Source: Anoxybacter fermentans (GTDB taxonomy: Bacteria > Bacillota > Halanaerobiia > DY22613). From it: a DNA stretch of 64,000 nt. Shown one piece after another: positions 8,911 through 18,509 of this stretch. Numbering within the stretch: position 1 is the stretch's first letter; each line of letters starts with the position of its first letter. The stretch is taken from the NCBI RefSeq assembly GCF_003991135.1, contig NZ_CP016379.1:2046001-2110000 (forward strand), in the 5' to 3' direction. A model generated the notes under the pieces. The model saw nothing but the letters and a program-made list of their open reading frames with translations, had not been told where the DNA came from and made no database searches. The translations under genes and the position numbers were made by a program.

Positions 8911-9007
8911 AATATACTGCCAAAAGCTAATTTTGAGTGATATAAAAATTCCCTTAAGCGAAAAATTAACTTTTATACAAAAACTAATTTTTTACAGCAA
9001 AAATCAT
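8911..9007 (+). repeat. Palindromic repeat family, copy C (degenerate short form)
   Basis: Begins ATACTGCCAAAAGCTAATTTT and contains GCGAAAAATTAACTTTT, followed by a second AAACTAATTTTTTACAGC remnant. The centre and part of both arms are missing. It occupies the gap upstream of efp. Confidence 0.7.
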
Positions 9008-9086
9008 CAATTTAATTCTATCATATGTTTAGGTTATAAACAAGGCCTGAATTCTACCAACTAAACAGAACTCTTTTTATACAATT

Positions 9087-9812
9087 CTAAACAACATTTT
9101 TTATCAATTCTTTAATATCAACAGTTTCTTCTTCTTCTATCAGTCTATCAACAACCACCTGTCCGTCCATAAGACCTACTAAACGTTTCCCATAAGACCC
9201 GACAATAGGATCATGAGTAACTACTACTATCGTTACCCCCTCTTCCTCATTAAGTCTTTTGAAAATCTCCATAATTTCCCGACCTTGATAAGTAGCTAAA
9301 TTTCCTGTCGGCTCATCTGCCAAAAGCAGTGTAGGATTATTAGCCAGGGCACGGGCTATGGCAACTCTCTGCTGTTCTCCACCTGAAAGTTGACTGGGAT
9401 AATGATTAAGCCTATGACCCATATCCAGTGATTTAAGAAGCTCAATGGCCCGCTCTTTTCGTTCTTTCAATCCTACCCGGGCATACATCAAAGGAACCAT
9501 CACATTTTCCAGAGCTGTTAACTCAGGAAAAAGATTATAACTCTGAAAAACAAATCCGAAATGCTGATTTCTTATGCGAGAAAGTTCACCATCTGTCAAT
9601 TCAGTAATATCTACATCTTCTATTAAATACTCTCCTTCTGTCGGCAGATCCACCCCCCCAAGAATATGTAATAAAGTAGATTTACCCGAACCACTTGGCC
9701 CCATTACAGAAACAAATTCTCCCCGTTCAATAGTCAGATCTATCCCTCTTAAAGCATGAACTTCAACTTCTCCCATCTCATAGATTTTCTTAACACCTTT
9801 TAGTTTAATCAT
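9087..9812 (-). CDS. ABC transporter ATP-binding protein, MacB/LolD type
   Basis: ATPase of a tripartite exporter. The 241-residue protein has all ABC motifs: Walker [10 protein letters not shown] (about residue 38), Q-loop [16 protein letters not shown], signature [15 protein letters not shown] (about 142), Walker [12 protein letters not shown] and the switch histidine in VVTHDP. Closest in pattern to LolD/MacB-like ATPases that drive FtsX-type permeases by mechanotransmission. Its start overlaps the adaptor gene stop by four bases (ATGA type), and it is the last gene of a six-gene efflux operon. Substrate is unknown. Confidence 0.93.
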   Translation of the reverse strand: MIKLKGVKKIYEMGEVEVHALRGIDLTIERGEFVSVMGPSGSGKSTLLHILGGVDLPTEGEYLIEDVDITELTDGELSRIRNQHFGFVFQSYNLFPELTALENVMVPLMYARVGLKERKERAIELLKSLDMGHRLNHYPSQLSGGEQQRVAIARALANNPTLLLADEPTGNLATYQGREIMEIFKRLNEEEGVTIVVVTHDPIVGSYGKRLVGLMDGQVVVDRLIEEEETVDIKELIKNVV

Positions 9813-11107
9813 TTCTCCAATCCCCCTTCAAGATTCACCTGAATCTCATCTAAATGAATAAAATTATCATAAGAACTAATAATAATCAAATCACCTTTTT
9901 CAAGACCACTTTTCACCTCAATATAGTTGCCATTCACAATTCCAAAATTGACCGGTACCTTTTTCGCAATATCTCCTTCAATTCGATACACAAACCTCTC
10001 CTGACCGCTGCTCAGATATCTTCCCCGGGGTAGAGCTAGACGATTTTTTAATACTCCTACCTGAATTTCTAAAGATACTGAAGTCTGAACCCTTAAATCT
10101 TCCGGTACTTGATCAAAATTCACATTAATCTCTACAACAGATTCCCTGGCAACAGGAGCAATAGAAGTTACCTGTCCGGTATAAACATATCCCCCCACAA
10201 CTATCTTGACTGGCTGTCCTACCTTGACTGCGTTAATATCAGCCAGAGAAACCTCTCCCACGACCATAAAAGATTTATCATTTATAATCCTGGCTACTAT
10301 ACTTCCTGGATTCAACCTGTCTCCAACCTTAACAGATAAATCTATTAATCTTCCATCAATAGTAGCTCTAATCCGAGTAAATCGCAAATTCTTTTTCAGT
10401 TCTTCCACCACCTGAGCCTGTTCTTCAATAGCAGCATTTATTTCTTCTACAGCCATCTGCTGTTGTTTTATTGTAAATTTTTTTAAATCTTTTGTATCAA
10501 TTAGAGATTTATAAGTATTGTCTAATTTCTCCCGTTCCTCTTCTAATTTTGCTTTTGAAATTTCGCCCAATTCAAAAAGCTTCTCCCAGATAGGTAATTG
10601 TTCTTTTGCTTTTTCATAAAGTTCTGTAAGATCCTCAATCTCCTGTTCTAATTGTTTTAACTCCCGCTCATGTTCTAACATCAACTGTTCTTTTTCTCTT
10701 ATCTTTTTAGCATATTGAAATTCGGCTTTTGTCAACTCTTCTTTTAGCTGTTCATAATCAAGCTCTATCAATACATCACCTTTTTTTACCAGACTACCAA
10801 CCTGAGCATTAACCTTAACTACAGTCCCGTCAATAGGAACTTTAATTTCTGTTTCTTCACCAGCAACTACAGTTCCTTGACCGGGAACTGTGATAATAAA
10901 ATCACAGACACCAACCCGTGCCATTTCAAACTCTTGTAATTTGAAAACTTCTTTTTTAGGAACAAATAGATAATAAGGAATAATGACAATTAAGGTCAAA
11001 ACAATTAAAATAAACAAGAGCAATTTAAGATTTCTAATTTTATTAGTCTTTCTTCTTTTGGCAGGACGGGCTTTAATAATGGGTTCATTTTTTATAAATG
11101 TCACCAC
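9809..11107 (-). CDS. HlyD/MacA-family periplasmic adaptor of efflux system
   Basis: Membrane-fusion protein that links the inner-membrane ABC pump to the outer-membrane channel. The 432-residue protein has a basic N terminus, one membrane segment (about residues 27-48), a lipoyl/barrel-sandwich half motif (GTVVKVNAQVGSLVKKGDVL, about 92-111), a long coiled-coil hairpin (about 115-225), the second lipoyl half (TRIRATIDGRLIDLSVKVGD) and beta-barrel domains to the end. This is the MacA layout. Start is GTG; the ribosome binding site is weak, so translation may depend on the gene upstream, whose stop lies 10 bases away. Confidence 0.92.
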   Translation of the reverse strand: MVTFIKNEPIIKARPAKRRKTNKIRNLKLLLFILIVLTLIVIIPYYLFVPKKEVFKLQEFEMARVGVCDFIITVPGQGTVVAGEETEIKVPIDGTVVKVNAQVGSLVKKGDVLIELDYEQLKEELTKAEFQYAKKIREKEQLMLEHERELKQLEQEIEDLTELYEKAKEQLPIWEKLFELGEISKAKLEEEREKLDNTYKSLIDTKDLKKFTIKQQQMAVEEINAAIEEQAQVVEELKKNLRFTRIRATIDGRLIDLSVKVGDRLNPGSIVARIINDKSFMVVGEVSLADINAVKVGQPVKIVVGGYVYTGQVTSIAPVARESVVEINVNFDQVPEDLRVQTSVSLEIQVGVLKNRLALPRGRYLSSGQERFVYRIEGDIAKKVPVNFGIVNGNYIEVKSGLEKGDLIIISSYDNFIHLDEIQVNLEGGLEK

Positions 11108-11117
11108 CTGTTTTAAA

Positions 11118-12365
11118 TCAATTTTCTCTAATAGCTTCTACTGGAGCTAAAGATGCAGCTTGAATAGCTGGATAAAATCCAGTAATCAAACCAACACAGA
11201 TTACACTGCCAAGAGCAATTAACACAGGATATAATGAGAGGGTAGCCTGAACATCCTCAAATACATTGAAAAAACTTTTTAAAAGTAGTTCATTTATAAT
11301 CGGTTTTATGCTAAAATAGGCCAGAATTGTTCCCAGAATTCCACCAATCAATGAAATCAGTACAGATTCTAATATAATCTGTTTAATAATACTTAAACGG
11401 CTGGCCCCCAAAGCACGTCTTAATCCAATCTTCCGGGTACGTTCAACAATACTCACCATCATCATACTCAAAATACCAATAGAACTGACCACTAGGGCTA
11501 TAAAAGCAAAAGAACCAAAAAATAGCCCATAGATTATTGCAATTTTTTTTCGAGCTTCACTTTTATAGTTATCCAATTTCTGAAAAACAAGACCCATTCC
11601 TTCTTCTCTAGCAGAAAAACTTAAACCTTCATGTTCATGGGCAAATAAGATATTCAATTCCTCTTTAGCCTCAGCCAGTTTTCCTTTTTTGCAAAGAACC
11701 CATAGACTGGAATATAATTGATTAGATGAAACTTCCCCAACAAAGGTAGTATAAGGCATTAAGAAATGAATGTCATTCCCACCCGGAAATTGTTTTTCCA
11801 TTGTAAATATGCCAATAATCTTCAATGATTGAACTGGATTACCAAATCTTTTTCTATAAATCACTTTGCCAATACCGCTCTCTTCACCAAAAAGTTGTTT
11901 GTTGACAACATCAGAGATAACTACCACTTGATTTCGCTGTTCTATATCAGATTTAGTAAAAAATGCACCTTCCAAGATCTTAATTTTCATAATACTAGCA
12001 AATTCAGCACCAACACCATAAAATTTATTATACTTGTAGGTTATTCCTCCGTACTCCACAGTTCCGCCAATATCTTCCTCAACAATCGTCACTCCTTCAA
12101 GATAATTACTCTTTTTTTGAAAATAATCTACCATATCTGGAGTAAATGCAGATGCCATCATCCTGTTTGTTCCGGTTATTTTACCATATTCAACCTTTAG
12201 TAATAAATCTTGATACGGATTTGAATTACCCAACACCGAAAAGACAAATGACAATACAACAATAATGGAAGCAGTTCCCACTGCCACCTGAAGCAAAATT
12301 AACCCCGTTCTGATAGGTCTTTTTTGAAACATTTTCAATGCAAACTGAAAACCATGTATCAACAT
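11118..12365 (-). CDS. ABC transporter permease, MacB/FtsX type (second of two)
   Basis: Inner-membrane permease of the efflux operon. The 415-residue protein has the MacB shape: one N-terminal membrane segment (about 18-40), a large extracytoplasmic MacB_PCD domain (about 45-270), and three C-terminal membrane segments (about 278-305, 328-352, 372-398) with the FtsX motif VERTRKIGLRRALGAS between the second and third helices. It is related to, but clearly different from, the neighbouring permease, suggesting a heterodimeric pump. Confidence 0.92.
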   Translation of the reverse strand: MLIHGFQFALKMFQKRPIRTGLILLQVAVGTASIIVVLSFVFSVLGNSNPYQDLLLKVEYGKITGTNRMMASAFTPDMVDYFQKKSNYLEGVTIVEEDIGGTVEYGGITYKYNKFYGVGAEFASIMKIKILEGAFFTKSDIEQRNQVVVISDVVNKQLFGEESGIGKVIYRKRFGNPVQSLKIIGIFTMEKQFPGGNDIHFLMPYTTFVGEVSSNQLYSSLWVLCKKGKLAEAKEELNILFAHEHEGLSFSAREEGMGLVFQKLDNYKSEARKKIAIIYGLFFGSFAFIALVVSSIGILSMMMVSIVERTRKIGLRRALGASRLSIIKQIILESVLISLIGGILGTILAYFSIKPIINELLLKSFFNVFEDVQATLSLYPVLIALGSVICVGLITGFYPAIQAASLAPVEAIREN

Positions 12366-12378
12366 CTTCTTTCCCCCT

Positions 12379-13674
12379 TTAATCTACCCGGAGTGCATCT
12401 ACAGGACATACCTGGGAAGCCTGAATCGCTGGATAAAGTCCAAAAATAAGACTTATTAAAAGAGTAATTCCACTCCCCACAACCCAGGTAAATAATGTCA
12501 AACTTAAAGGATAATTAACCAATTGACTCAACAATTTCAATCCGCCAAAGGCTATAGCCATACCTAAAAGATTTCCAAAAACCCCTAAAATGATTGCTTC
12601 AACCAGAAATAAGATAAAAATATCCTTTCGACTGGCCCCCAGAGCAGCTGAAATTCCGATATGCTTATATCTTCTTAAAACCCGGGCCATCATTAGATTT
12701 AAAATATTTATTGACGCAATTAATAAAACTGCACATGAAAAAATTACAATAAGCTTACCAATATTTATAAAAGAATTTTTTATTTTATTCTGGTAAAGAT
12801 AACGACCATGTATACCTATCCCATTGGGATATCTATATCTTACAATATTTTTTAAATTATTATAAAATTTATTTAAATCCACACCTTCGTCAGCCATAAT
12901 ATAAATACATTCTACTAACAAGTTTTCATCAGCATCAAATTTATAACTAAAATAAGGAATATATGCTATTTTATTTAATTTATCACTTGCTCCTATCCCA
13001 GTTATGTAGTCCCTTTTTTTTACATCAACATCTTTATGAACAACACCAATTACTTTAAATTTTCCAAAACGAAGCCATAATTCCTGTCCAACAGGATTTT
13101 GTTCGCCAAAATACAATTTTGCCAATTCATCACCAAGGACAACCACCTTATTCTTATTAATTACATCAAAATCTCTGAAAATATCTCCTTTCAGCAGATT
13201 TAAATCTGCAACAGCAAATATTTCTGGTGTCGCTAAACAAAATTCAATATCATATTCGCCCCGATCACCGCTTTGGGTTTTAAAAGCCTTCAAATCAGAC
13301 CTATCCTGCATTCCTCCTGAAATTTCCCTAACCATTCTGGAAATCCAAACATATTTTATTCCCTCCAGATTAGCCTTTTTAAACTCCAAATAATCATCAA
13401 AAGTTAAGTTAACTACTTCTTTCTCTGAATAAAACCTTTTAAGAGGCGTAGACTCATCACTTTTAAATTCAATCTGGGAAGGTACAATTTGAAAAGTTCT
13501 GCCATTAATTGAATTAATAATATCCGAAGCCTGTTTATTAAACCCTTCAATCAATCCCAACACATTACAGATAGCACCTACACCCAGAGCAATTCCCAGA
13601 ATAATTAAAATTGATTCCAACAATCGCTGCCGGATTTGCCTTAATACCCAAAAGATAACATCCAGAATAGACAA
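12379..13674 (-). CDS. ABC transporter permease, MacB/FtsX type (first of two)
   Basis: Partner permease of the same exporter, 431 residues. N-terminal membrane helix at about 17-38, a periplasmic-type core domain about 40-290, and three C-terminal helices with the FtsX segment RRYKHIGISAALGASRKDIF. It starts 33 bases after the TolC-like gene and ends 13 bases before the second permease. Two non-identical permeases with one ATPase imply a heterodimer. Substrate cannot be inferred. Confidence 0.92.
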   Translation of the reverse strand: MSILDVIFWVLRQIRQRLLESILIILGIALGVGAICNVLGLIEGFNKQASDIINSINGRTFQIVPSQIEFKSDESTPLKRFYSEKEVVNLTFDDYLEFKKANLEGIKYVWISRMVREISGGMQDRSDLKAFKTQSGDRGEYDIEFCLATPEIFAVADLNLLKGDIFRDFDVINKNKVVVLGDELAKLYFGEQNPVGQELWLRFGKFKVIGVVHKDVDVKKRDYITGIGASDKLNKIAYIPYFSYKFDADENLLVECIYIMADEGVDLNKFYNNLKNIVRYRYPNGIGIHGRYLYQNKIKNSFINIGKLIVIFSCAVLLIASINILNLMMARVLRRYKHIGISAALGASRKDIFILFLVEAIILGVFGNLLGMAIAFGGLKLLSQLVNYPLSLTLFTWVVGSGITLLISLIFGLYPAIQASQVCPVDALRVD

Positions 13675-13707
13675 AAGCTATCCCTCCTCTTTACACTTAA
13701 AGACTCA

Positions 13708-15090
13708 TTACTTATAAAACTCATCAAAACAGAGAGTTTTACCTAAAGTCAGCCTGGCTAAAACCAATTGCTGTCTCAACTGCAAGATAGATACTATTTT
13801 CTCAGCAGCCTCAATTTTCATATCTAACAATTCCAATTCTGAAAGATAACCTTGATTATAACTAATTATACACCTCTTGTTCCGCTCCAGGATTTCTTTA
13901 AACTCTTCTGCTGCTTCAGCAAGGTCAGATTGAAGATTGTATATTTGCTCTACCTGACCTTTCAAAGCAAAGATTAAATCATTTTTCATTTCTTCAAAAG
14001 CCAATTTTTCTCTCTCCAGTTGAATCTCTGCCCTTTTTATATTCCTCTCCAAAGAAGGATTAAAAAGTTCTTTAGTTACACCTATAGTTCCTGAAAAACT
14101 ATTGGCATTTTTGTCAGTACTGTAATTTAAATTTACTCCAATATTAACCTGCCAATCTTTTGATTTTTTTAAATCTTCCAATGCTGCCTCTGCTTTTTTT
14201 ACCGCCAGAAAACCTATTCTGTAAGAATAAATTCCATTCAAATATTTTTCAATATTATTTTTATTCCAATTTTCCAAAAAAACATCTACTTTTTCTGTCT
14301 CCAATTCTAAACAATCTGGATTAAAACTCAAATTTATCTGTTCTGCAAAAGTCTCATCAAATTCTAACTGACCATAAAGTCTTGTAAAATCTCTTTCTGC
14401 CTTTTTAAATTCTAGCTGGAGCTTTTTATAATATTTTTTAGCATTATTTAACATACCTTTATTTTGATCTAAAACCATCTCAGAGATCATTCCAGCATCA
14501 TATTTAATCTGCGCCTCTTCTGCTAAAAGCCGACTCTTTTCCAGCTGTTTTTGGGCTACATCAAGCTGATATTTCTTTATCAGAAGTTGGTAATATTTAT
14601 CAACTACTTCACAGACCAGATTGGCTTTCAACTGGTAAAATTCATTTTGCTGGCCCAGATAATCCATTGTCCAGGTTATAACCTCACTGGAATTTCTAAA
14701 ATCCCATAAATTAAAATTCCACATAAGATTTCCATTAAACTGAATCTTATCTGCAGAATCTTTTTGAATTGTATTTCTACCAACCAACTCTATCTGATAA
14801 GGCAATTGAATAGTATATTGTATTTCTATAGTAGAATTGTTCTCCAATCCATCCTGAGATATAGAAAAGGCAGGTAGTGAAAGATTTAGTCGATTTATAC
14901 CCCAATGCTTATCTGATTCTAATTCTTCCAAACTTAAATTATAATCTTTTAAACCTAATTGATAATTCGGGTTCTTCTCAAATACTCTCTCAATCCACTC
15001 ATCTAAAGTTAAAGGTTCCACAGCCTGAAGAACAGAAGACCATCCTATTACAAACAAAATTATTAAAATCCATTGATACTTACTTCTCAT
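13708..15090 (-). CDS. TolC-like outer membrane efflux protein
   Basis: Outer-membrane channel candidate, 460 residues. A signal peptide ends near residue 23 (after VLQA). The mature part has the repeated long helical pattern of the OEP family, with two copies of the YxxGMISE/LSELELLDMK type segment (about residues 190-210 and 405-425). TolC-type proteins need an outer membrane, so this supports a diderm envelope. It overlaps the other TolC-like gene by 11 bases, indicating co-expression of two outer-membrane components with the MacAB-like pump. Confidence 0.85.
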   Translation of the reverse strand: MRSKYQWILIILFVIGWSSVLQAVEPLTLDEWIERVFEKNPNYQLGLKDYNLSLEELESDKHWGINRLNLSLPAFSISQDGLENNSTIEIQYTIQLPYQIELVGRNTIQKDSADKIQFNGNLMWNFNLWDFRNSSEVITWTMDYLGQQNEFYQLKANLVCEVVDKYYQLLIKKYQLDVAQKQLEKSRLLAEEAQIKYDAGMISEMVLDQNKGMLNNAKKYYKKLQLEFKKAERDFTRLYGQLEFDETFAEQINLSFNPDCLELETEKVDVFLENWNKNNIEKYLNGIYSYRIGFLAVKKAEAALEDLKKSKDWQVNIGVNLNYSTDKNANSFSGTIGVTKELFNPSLERNIKRAEIQLEREKLAFEEMKNDLIFALKGQVEQIYNLQSDLAEAAEEFKEILERNKRCIISYNQGYLSELELLDMKIEAAEKIVSILQLRQQLVLARLTLGKTLCFDEFYK

Positions 15091-16192
15091 TTTGACTAAC
15101 TCCTTTATTTATAATTTCTTGACAAAGAGAGTATTTTTTACCAATGATCTGGTTAAATAATGCTTTAGACATATTGTAATCATAAATAGCTTCAATCCAG
15201 ATTCTTTCAGCATCCTTTAAATCATTATAACCAATAATCACTTCCCGTAATGGGATCATCCCTGCTTCATATTTTACTTTAAGTACTTCCAGTTCTTTTT
15301 TTGCATGCTCATATGCCAATCTAGCATTAATAACTCTATCATTACTGGAAATCAGATTTAGATAAGCATTTCGTACTCTGATCACCAGCTCCTTTTTAAC
15401 CTGATCAAGTTGAATTTGCGCTTTTTCTAAATCATGTTCAGCTCTAATAATTTCTATCGTCGAATTTAACATTTTCTTTTTTAATTCCAGAATCTCTCTG
15501 GCCTGTTTTAAAGCTTCATGTGCTTCTTTTATACTTTCTGCATTCTCTAAAGCATACTGAATAGATTCTTCTAAATCTACCTCTATCGGCTTATATGAAA
15601 ACTGCTGAACATCCAGTTCAAAAAATCTGTCTAACTCCCATCCCATAGCCAGATTTAATTCCATACGTGCTGTGGTCAAATTGAAACAGGCATAAGATAA
15701 TTCCTGTTTTACCCGTTTTAAATTCTCTTCTGCAAATAATAGATCTTTTTCCGGAACCAACCCACTTTCATATTTCACCTTGACAATTTGTAATTGTTTC
15801 TCAGCCCATTCTAAAGCTCGTCTTTGATATTCAACAGTTTGAATATTTTTTAAAACCTGATAATATTTTGTCTCTATCTCTAAGATCAACCTCATTCCGA
15901 TTTCATATAAAGCTTTCCGCGCCTTTTCTATTTCATTTTTTTTATTTATCATTTCATTAGAAGCTACATTACGGGGATCCTCCATTTTCAACTTCTCTAA
16001 ATCCAGCTCTGCTTCTTTAAGTTCATTTAAAGCTAATTTGATCTGAGGATGATCTTTAAGAGCCAATTGAATACATTTCAACAAACTCAAACTCTGAACT
16101 AAGCTTTCTTCGTGTGCAGTTAAAACAAAGTCATTAAACAACAATATAAAGATTAATACCATCAATATAATTAAACCTTTCTTTTTAACCAT
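15080..16192 (-). CDS. TolC-like outer membrane efflux protein, shorter paralogue
   Basis: First gene of the efflux operon, 370 residues, with a hydrophobic leader (about residues 6-24). It shows paired helical repeats typical of OEP proteins: KVKYESGLVPEKDLLFAEEN (about 140-160) and KVKYEAGMIPLREVIIGYND (about 312-331). It is shorter than standard TolC (about 450), lacking part of the beta-barrel region, so it may be a helical barrel partner of the 460-residue protein rather than a complete channel. Upstream are 200 AT-rich bases where a promoter would lie. Confidence 0.8.
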   Translation of the reverse strand: MVKKKGLIILMVLIFILLFNDFVLTAHEESLVQSLSLLKCIQLALKDHPQIKLALNELKEAELDLEKLKMEDPRNVASNEMINKKNEIEKARKALYEIGMRLILEIETKYYQVLKNIQTVEYQRRALEWAEKQLQIVKVKYESGLVPEKDLLFAEENLKRVKQELSYACFNLTTARMELNLAMGWELDRFFELDVQQFSYKPIEVDLEESIQYALENAESIKEAHEALKQAREILELKKKMLNSTIEIIRAEHDLEKAQIQLDQVKKELVIRVRNAYLNLISSNDRVINARLAYEHAKKELEVLKVKYEAGMIPLREVIIGYNDLKDAERIWIEAIYDYNMSKALFNQIIGKKYSLCQEIINKGVSQNEK

Positions 16193-16351
16193 AATAATCC
16201 TCCTTAAATGCCTGAAAAAACTTTAGTTAAACCTATCAATTCTTTTAAACAGATTTTTTTACTATAACACAAATTTTTTATATGTTTTTAATTATAATGT
16301 TATAACAATATAACCAAAAATTTCTTGCAAAATTTAAAAAATTAAATGAAA

Positions 16352-16376
16352 CAAAGGAATTTTTTTCATTCCTTTG
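16352..16376 (-). terminator. Candidate hairpin terminator downstream of pepP
   Basis: A perfect 9-bp stem CAAAGGAAT / ATTCCTTTG with a 7-base loop, followed on the minus strand by TTTCATTTAATTTTTT. It lies beyond repeat D, in the gap between pepP and the efflux operon, and would separate the two transcripts. Confidence 0.5.
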
Positions 16377-16402
16377 CCTCATTAATCTAATTAAAACAAT
16401 TT

Positions 16403-16628
16403 ATGATTATACTGCAAAAAGATAATTTTGAGCGGCATAGAAATTTTTCGCTAAACTATCTTAGCCCTATTTCAGACGAAATAAGGCCCCATCACAGGTG
16501 GTGATCAGCTAATCAAAGGTCAGGGAGGAACCTTTTAGTTAGGGAGCCTTATTTCGACTAAAATCGAGCTTTAGATGATTCGAAAAATTTCTCAAAAAGC
16601 AAAAAATTAACTTTTTACAGTTTAATTA
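16403..16628 (+). repeat. Palindromic repeat family, copy D (full length)
   Basis: Full-length copy with both inner hairpins. The second inner stem reads AAAGGT / ACCTTT where copies B and E have AAGGGC / GCCCTT, a change on both sides that keeps pairing. It lies between the pepP stop and the efflux operon. Confidence 0.92.
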
Positions 16629-16720
16629 TTTATTAAATATTTTGTCTATTTTCCATTATATCTAATTTAAAATCCAATATCTAACCTTAATCATAACAAA
16701 AATTAATTATCAAAACAAAA

Positions 16721-17791
16721 TTACAACTTTATCAACTCTTTAGTGGCAGAAGTTAAAACACGACAGCCATCTTTAGTAATCACTACATCATCCTCTATTC
16801 TAACACCACCCCATTGGGGAATATAAATTCCCGGCTCTACAGTAATGACCATATTTTCTTTTAAGATAACTTCCTCTTTAAAAGAGACCCGTGGACCCTC
16901 ATGAATCTCTAAACCAATCCCGTGACCTAAACCATGTCCAAAGTTAGATCCATACCCTGCTTCAGCAATGATGTTTCTGGCAATAGCATCGGCTTCTTTA
17001 GTGGTCATACCTGCTTTAATCTGATCTAATACACTTTGTTGAGCTTCTTTTACAATATTATAAATCTCGATCATCTTTTCATTAGGTTCACCAACCACTA
17101 CCGTTCTAGTGATATCAGAGTGATAGCCATTATAAACAGCGCCAAAATCCATCTTTAAAAATTCTCCTGATTGAATTACTCGATCACTTGCCACTCCATG
17201 AGGTAAAGATGAACGCGGGCCAGATGCAATGATAAAATCAAATGCATTCTTTTGCGACCCCATCTTTTTCATAAAATATTCCAATTCCAGGGCCACTTCC
17301 ACTTCAGTTACCCCTGGTTTAATAAAGGATTGGATGTGTTCAAACGCAGCATCAGCTATTTCAGCGGCTTTCTTAATCATCTCTATCTCTTCTTCATCTT
17401 TAATCAAACGAAGTTCTTCTACTAACCCATCCAATGGAACCAGCTCAGCAATATCCCCAATTTGATTAATATATTGTTGATAATCAAAGAACGTCATACC
17501 CTGAGACTCAAACCCCAGTTTTTTGATTTTTAACTCATTAACAACTTCCTGTACTTTGACCACTATATCCATAGTGCCGTCTACAATCTCAAAGTCTGGA
17601 GCCTGTTCAGCAGCCTGTTCCAAATAGCGAAAATCTGTAACCAGAATATTACGATCTTCAGTAATTATCCCAACTCCTGCAGAACCTGTAAAACCGGTTA
17701 TATAGCGCCTATTTTCAGCTTTGGTAATCAGTACTCCATCAAGCCCTTTTGCTGTAAATAATTTCTTAAGTCTTTCAACCCTCTGTTTCAT
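16721..17791 (-). CDS. pepP: Xaa-Pro aminopeptidase, M24 family
   Basis: Metallopeptidase removing N-terminal residues ahead of proline. The 356-residue protein has an N-terminal creatinase-like domain (about 1-125) and the M24 pita-bread catalytic domain (about 130-356). Metal ligands are visible: Asp in MDFGAVYNGYHSDITRT, His in GHGLGHGIGLEIHE and Glu in VEPGIY and GGVRIEDD. Normal length. In many Firmicutes this gene sits between aroQ and efp; here the efflux operon and repeats lie between it and efp. Confidence 0.93.
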   Translation of the reverse strand: MKQRVERLKKLFTAKGLDGVLITKAENRRYITGFTGSAGVGIITEDRNILVTDFRYLEQAAEQAPDFEIVDGTMDIVVKVQEVVNELKIKKLGFESQGMTFFDYQQYINQIGDIAELVPLDGLVEELRLIKDEEEIEMIKKAAEIADAAFEHIQSFIKPGVTEVEVALELEYFMKKMGSQKNAFDFIIASGPRSSLPHGVASDRVIQSGEFLKMDFGAVYNGYHSDITRTVVVGEPNEKMIEIYNIVKEAQQSVLDQIKAGMTTKEADAIARNIIAEAGYGSNFGHGLGHGIGLEIHEGPRVSFKEEVILKENMVITVEPGIYIPQWGGVRIEDDVVITKDGCRVLTSATKELIKL

Positions 17792-17828
17792 CTACTTCTT
17801 CCCCCTAACTATGTTTTTTATTTAGATA

Positions 17829-18048
17829 TGATTATACTGCAAAAGCTAATTTTGAGCGACATAGAAATTTTTCGCTAAACCATCTTAGCGAGATTGAAGT
17901 CGAAATAAGGCCTCATCACAGGAGGTGATGAGCTAATCAAGGGCCAGGAGAGCCCTTTGATTAGGGAGCCTTATTTCGACTGAAATCGAGCTTTAGATGG
18001 TTCGAAAAATTTCTCTTAAGCGAAAAATTAGCTTTTGCAGTTTAATCA
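17829..18048 (+). repeat. Palindromic repeat family, copy E (full length, supplies aroQ stop)
   Basis: Full-length copy of about 220 bp. The left arm starts TGATTATACTGCAAAAGCTA, the right arm ends GCTTTTGCAGTTTAATCA. The final TTA of the repeat (18042-18044) is the aroQ stop codon read on the minus strand. The first inner hairpin loop reads CAGGAGG, which happens to match a Shine-Dalgarno core. Confidence 0.94.
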
Positions 18049-18485
18049 GATACTAATTTTTCTTTCAAGCCTTTTAGAGCAAGTATATAACCCTGTGAAC
18101 CAAAACCAGATATTTGCCCTAATACAACAGGGGCAATCACTGAATGATGACGAAATTCTTCCCGACTATAGATATTGGAAATATGCACCTCAACAGCAGG
18201 CAAATTAACTCCTGCCAGAGCGTCCCGGATGGCAATACTGTAATGAGTATAGGCTCCCGGATTAATGATAATTCCGTCATATTTTTCAAAATAGGCCTGG
18301 TGTATAAGATTAATAATTTTACCTTCTTCATTTTCCTGATAAATAGTTACTTTAAGATTCTCTTTTTCAGCAAAATCCTGTATTTCTGAATTGATCTCTT
18401 CCAGGGTCTTTGTTCCATAATATTTTGGTTCACGGATTCCTAATAAATTAAGGTTAGGGCCGTGAATCACCATAAATTTAAACAT
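18042..18485 (-). CDS. aroQ: 3-dehydroquinate dehydratase, type II
   Basis: Converts 3-dehydroquinate to 3-dehydroshikimate in the shikimate pathway. The 147-residue protein has the type II signature GPNLNLLGIREPKYYG at the N terminus, active-site Tyr in that segment, NPGAYTHYS (about 76-84), the catalytic His in EVHISNIYSREEFRHHS (about 101-117). Length is normal. The stop codon is contributed by palindromic repeat copy E, so the last residues may have been altered by the repeat. It follows pilQ by only 24 bases. Confidence 0.96.
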   Translation of the reverse strand: MFKFMVIHGPNLNLLGIREPKYYGTKTLEEINSEIQDFAEKENLKVTIYQENEEGKIINLIHQAYFEKYDGIIINPGAYTHYSIAIRDALAGVNLPAVEVHISNIYSREEFRHHSVIAPVVLGQISGFGSQGYILALKGLKEKLVSD

Positions 18486-18509
18486 CTATCTTCCCTCCAA
18501 CCGTAAGAA

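Noticed and set aside
17881-17941. AGGAGGTGATGAG in copy E as a real ribosome binding site
   Set aside because: No open reading frame follows at a suitable distance, and the other copies have different loop bases (GGATG, GGTGG, GGAAG).
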